A stretch of DNA of 13,400 bases from positions 1 to 13,400 of the forward strand of contig NZ_CALEFV010000225.1 in the NCBI RefSeq assembly GCF_937877005.1. Reading direction: 5' to 3'. A program made the translations under genes and the position numbers. Shown here piece after piece: positions 12,872-13,400 of this stretch; the stretch's first letter is position 1, and every line of letters begins with the position of its first letter. Source of the DNA: an uncultured Fibrobacter sp. GTDB taxonomy: Bacteria; Fibrobacterota; Fibrobacteria; Fibrobacterales; Fibrobacteraceae. The notes under the pieces are model-generated. The model saw only the letters and a program-made list of their open reading frames with translations, did not search any database and had not been told where the DNA came from.

Positions 12872-13400
12872 ATGTCCAAGATCGAAACTTTGTGCGTACA
12901 GGGCGGCTGGCAGCCGAAAAACGGCGAACCCCGCGTCCTCCCCATCTACCAGAGCACCACTTTCAAGTACGAGTCCAGCAACGCCATGGCCGACCTGTTC
13001 GACCTGAAGGCCAGCGGCTACTTCTACACGCGCCTGCAGAACCCGACCAACGATGCCGTGGCATCCAAGATTGCGGCCATGGAAGGCGGTGTCGCCGCCA
13101 TGCTCACCAGCTCCGGTCAGGCGGCGAACTTCTTCGCCGTGTTCAACATCTGCGAGGCGGGCGACCACTTCATCAGCACCAGCGCCATCTACGGCGGTAC
13201 GAGCAACCTCTTCAGCGTTACCATGAAGAAGCTCGGTATCGAATGCACGTTCGTGGACCAGGACGCTAGCGACGAGGAAATCGAGAAGGCCTTCCGCCCG
13301 AACACCAAGTGCTTCTTCGGCGAAACGGTCGCAAACCCGGCTGGCAAGATCCTGGACCTCAAGCGCTTCGCCGACATTGCCCACAATCACGGCGTGCCGA
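12872..13400 (+). CDS. metY: O-acetylhomoserine sulfhydrylase MetY, N-terminal fragment
   Basis: The ATG at 12872 opens a frame of 176 codons that runs past the right edge, so roughly 250 residues are missing, including the PLP lysine. The visible part is typical of the Cys/Met metabolism PLP-dependent family: TLCVQGGWQP, LPIYQSTTFKY, the phosphate-binding YTRLQNPTN, SSGQAANFFA, AIYGGTSNLF and ETVANPAG. The overall pattern fits O-acetylhomoserine aminocarboxypropyltransferase better than cystathionine lyases or MetB. The enzyme makes homocysteine from O-acetylhomoserine and sulfide in the cytoplasm, the direct-sulfurylation route to methionine. AAGAGG at 12861-12866 is a good ribosome-binding site. 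Codons are strongly biased to C/G endings, as expected for a well-expressed gene. A related function (methionine gamma-lyase) cannot be fully excluded from this part. Confidence 0.9.
   Translation, partial: MSKIETLCVQGGWQPKNGEPRVLPIYQSTTFKYESSNAMADLFDLKASGYFYTRLQNPTNDAVASKIAAMEGGVAAMLTSSGQAANFFAVFNICEAGDHFISTSAIYGGTSNLFSVTMKKLGIECTFVDQDASDEEIEKAFRPNTKCFFGETVANPAGKILDLKRFADIAHNHGVP

Noticed and set aside
1..13400. CRISPR arrays, tRNA or rRNA genes, insertion sequences
   Set aside because: No regularly spaced repeats, cloverleaf-like or rRNA sequence, or transposase motifs were seen on either strand.

Overview
The window very probably comes from a Fibrobacter species (FCB group). The strongest sign is the minus-strand lipoprotein ending at 10917, whose C-terminal domain has the cysteine-rich pattern of the Fibrobacter succinogenes major paralogous domain (FISUMP). 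Supporting signs are a second lipoprotein with a long Ser/Glu/Ala linker and Bacteroidetes-like promoter boxes of the form TAnnTTTG. GC content is moderate, and higher in the patatin, EamA and MetY genes.

Layout. From 1 to 1386, two minus-strand genes: the N-terminal part of a TauE/SafE-type permease and, just upstream of it, a cytoplasmic class C beta-lactamase-fold serine hydrolase. A 57-bp divergent gap separates them from a plus-strand cluster of five tightly packed genes (1444 to 9144): hybrid histidine kinase 1, a BMP-family solute-binding protein, hybrid histidine kinase 2, a Nudix hydrolase and a patatin-like phospholipase. Junctions are 4-bp overlap, 11-bp overlap, 1-bp gap and 4-bp overlap. 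A 138-bp gap with a degenerate dispersed repeat leads to a small DUF1653 protein and a Ser-rich lipoprotein. These converge with an EamA transporter and the large FISUMP lipoprotein on the minus strand. The last 326-bp intergenic region holds two inverted repeats, a promoter with a good -35 box, a structured leader and a second promoter box in front of metY, which runs off the right edge.

The most interesting part is the five-gene cluster. The two kinases are tandem paralogues (sensor, HisKA, HATPase, REC, Hpt) on either side of a periplasmic binding protein that has no ABC transporter genes beside it. Both have lost the phospho-accepting histidine of the H-box (Ser331 in kinase 1, Gln319 in kinase 2) while keeping the ATP-binding motifs. 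Kinase 1 also lacks the Hpt histidine (Arg806); kinase 2 keeps its Hpt histidine (His816) and receiver aspartate (Asp624). The unit looks like a ligand-sensing signalling module built from non-canonical kinases. Whether the co-transcribed Nudix and patatin enzymes are its outputs or only share the transcript cannot be read from sequence.

A second theme is promoter layout. Several genes (hybrid kinase 1, the EamA transporter, possibly the TauE gene) have a TAnnTTT(G) box ending exactly 6 nt before the ATG and no Shine-Dalgarno sequence, which suggests leaderless mRNAs.
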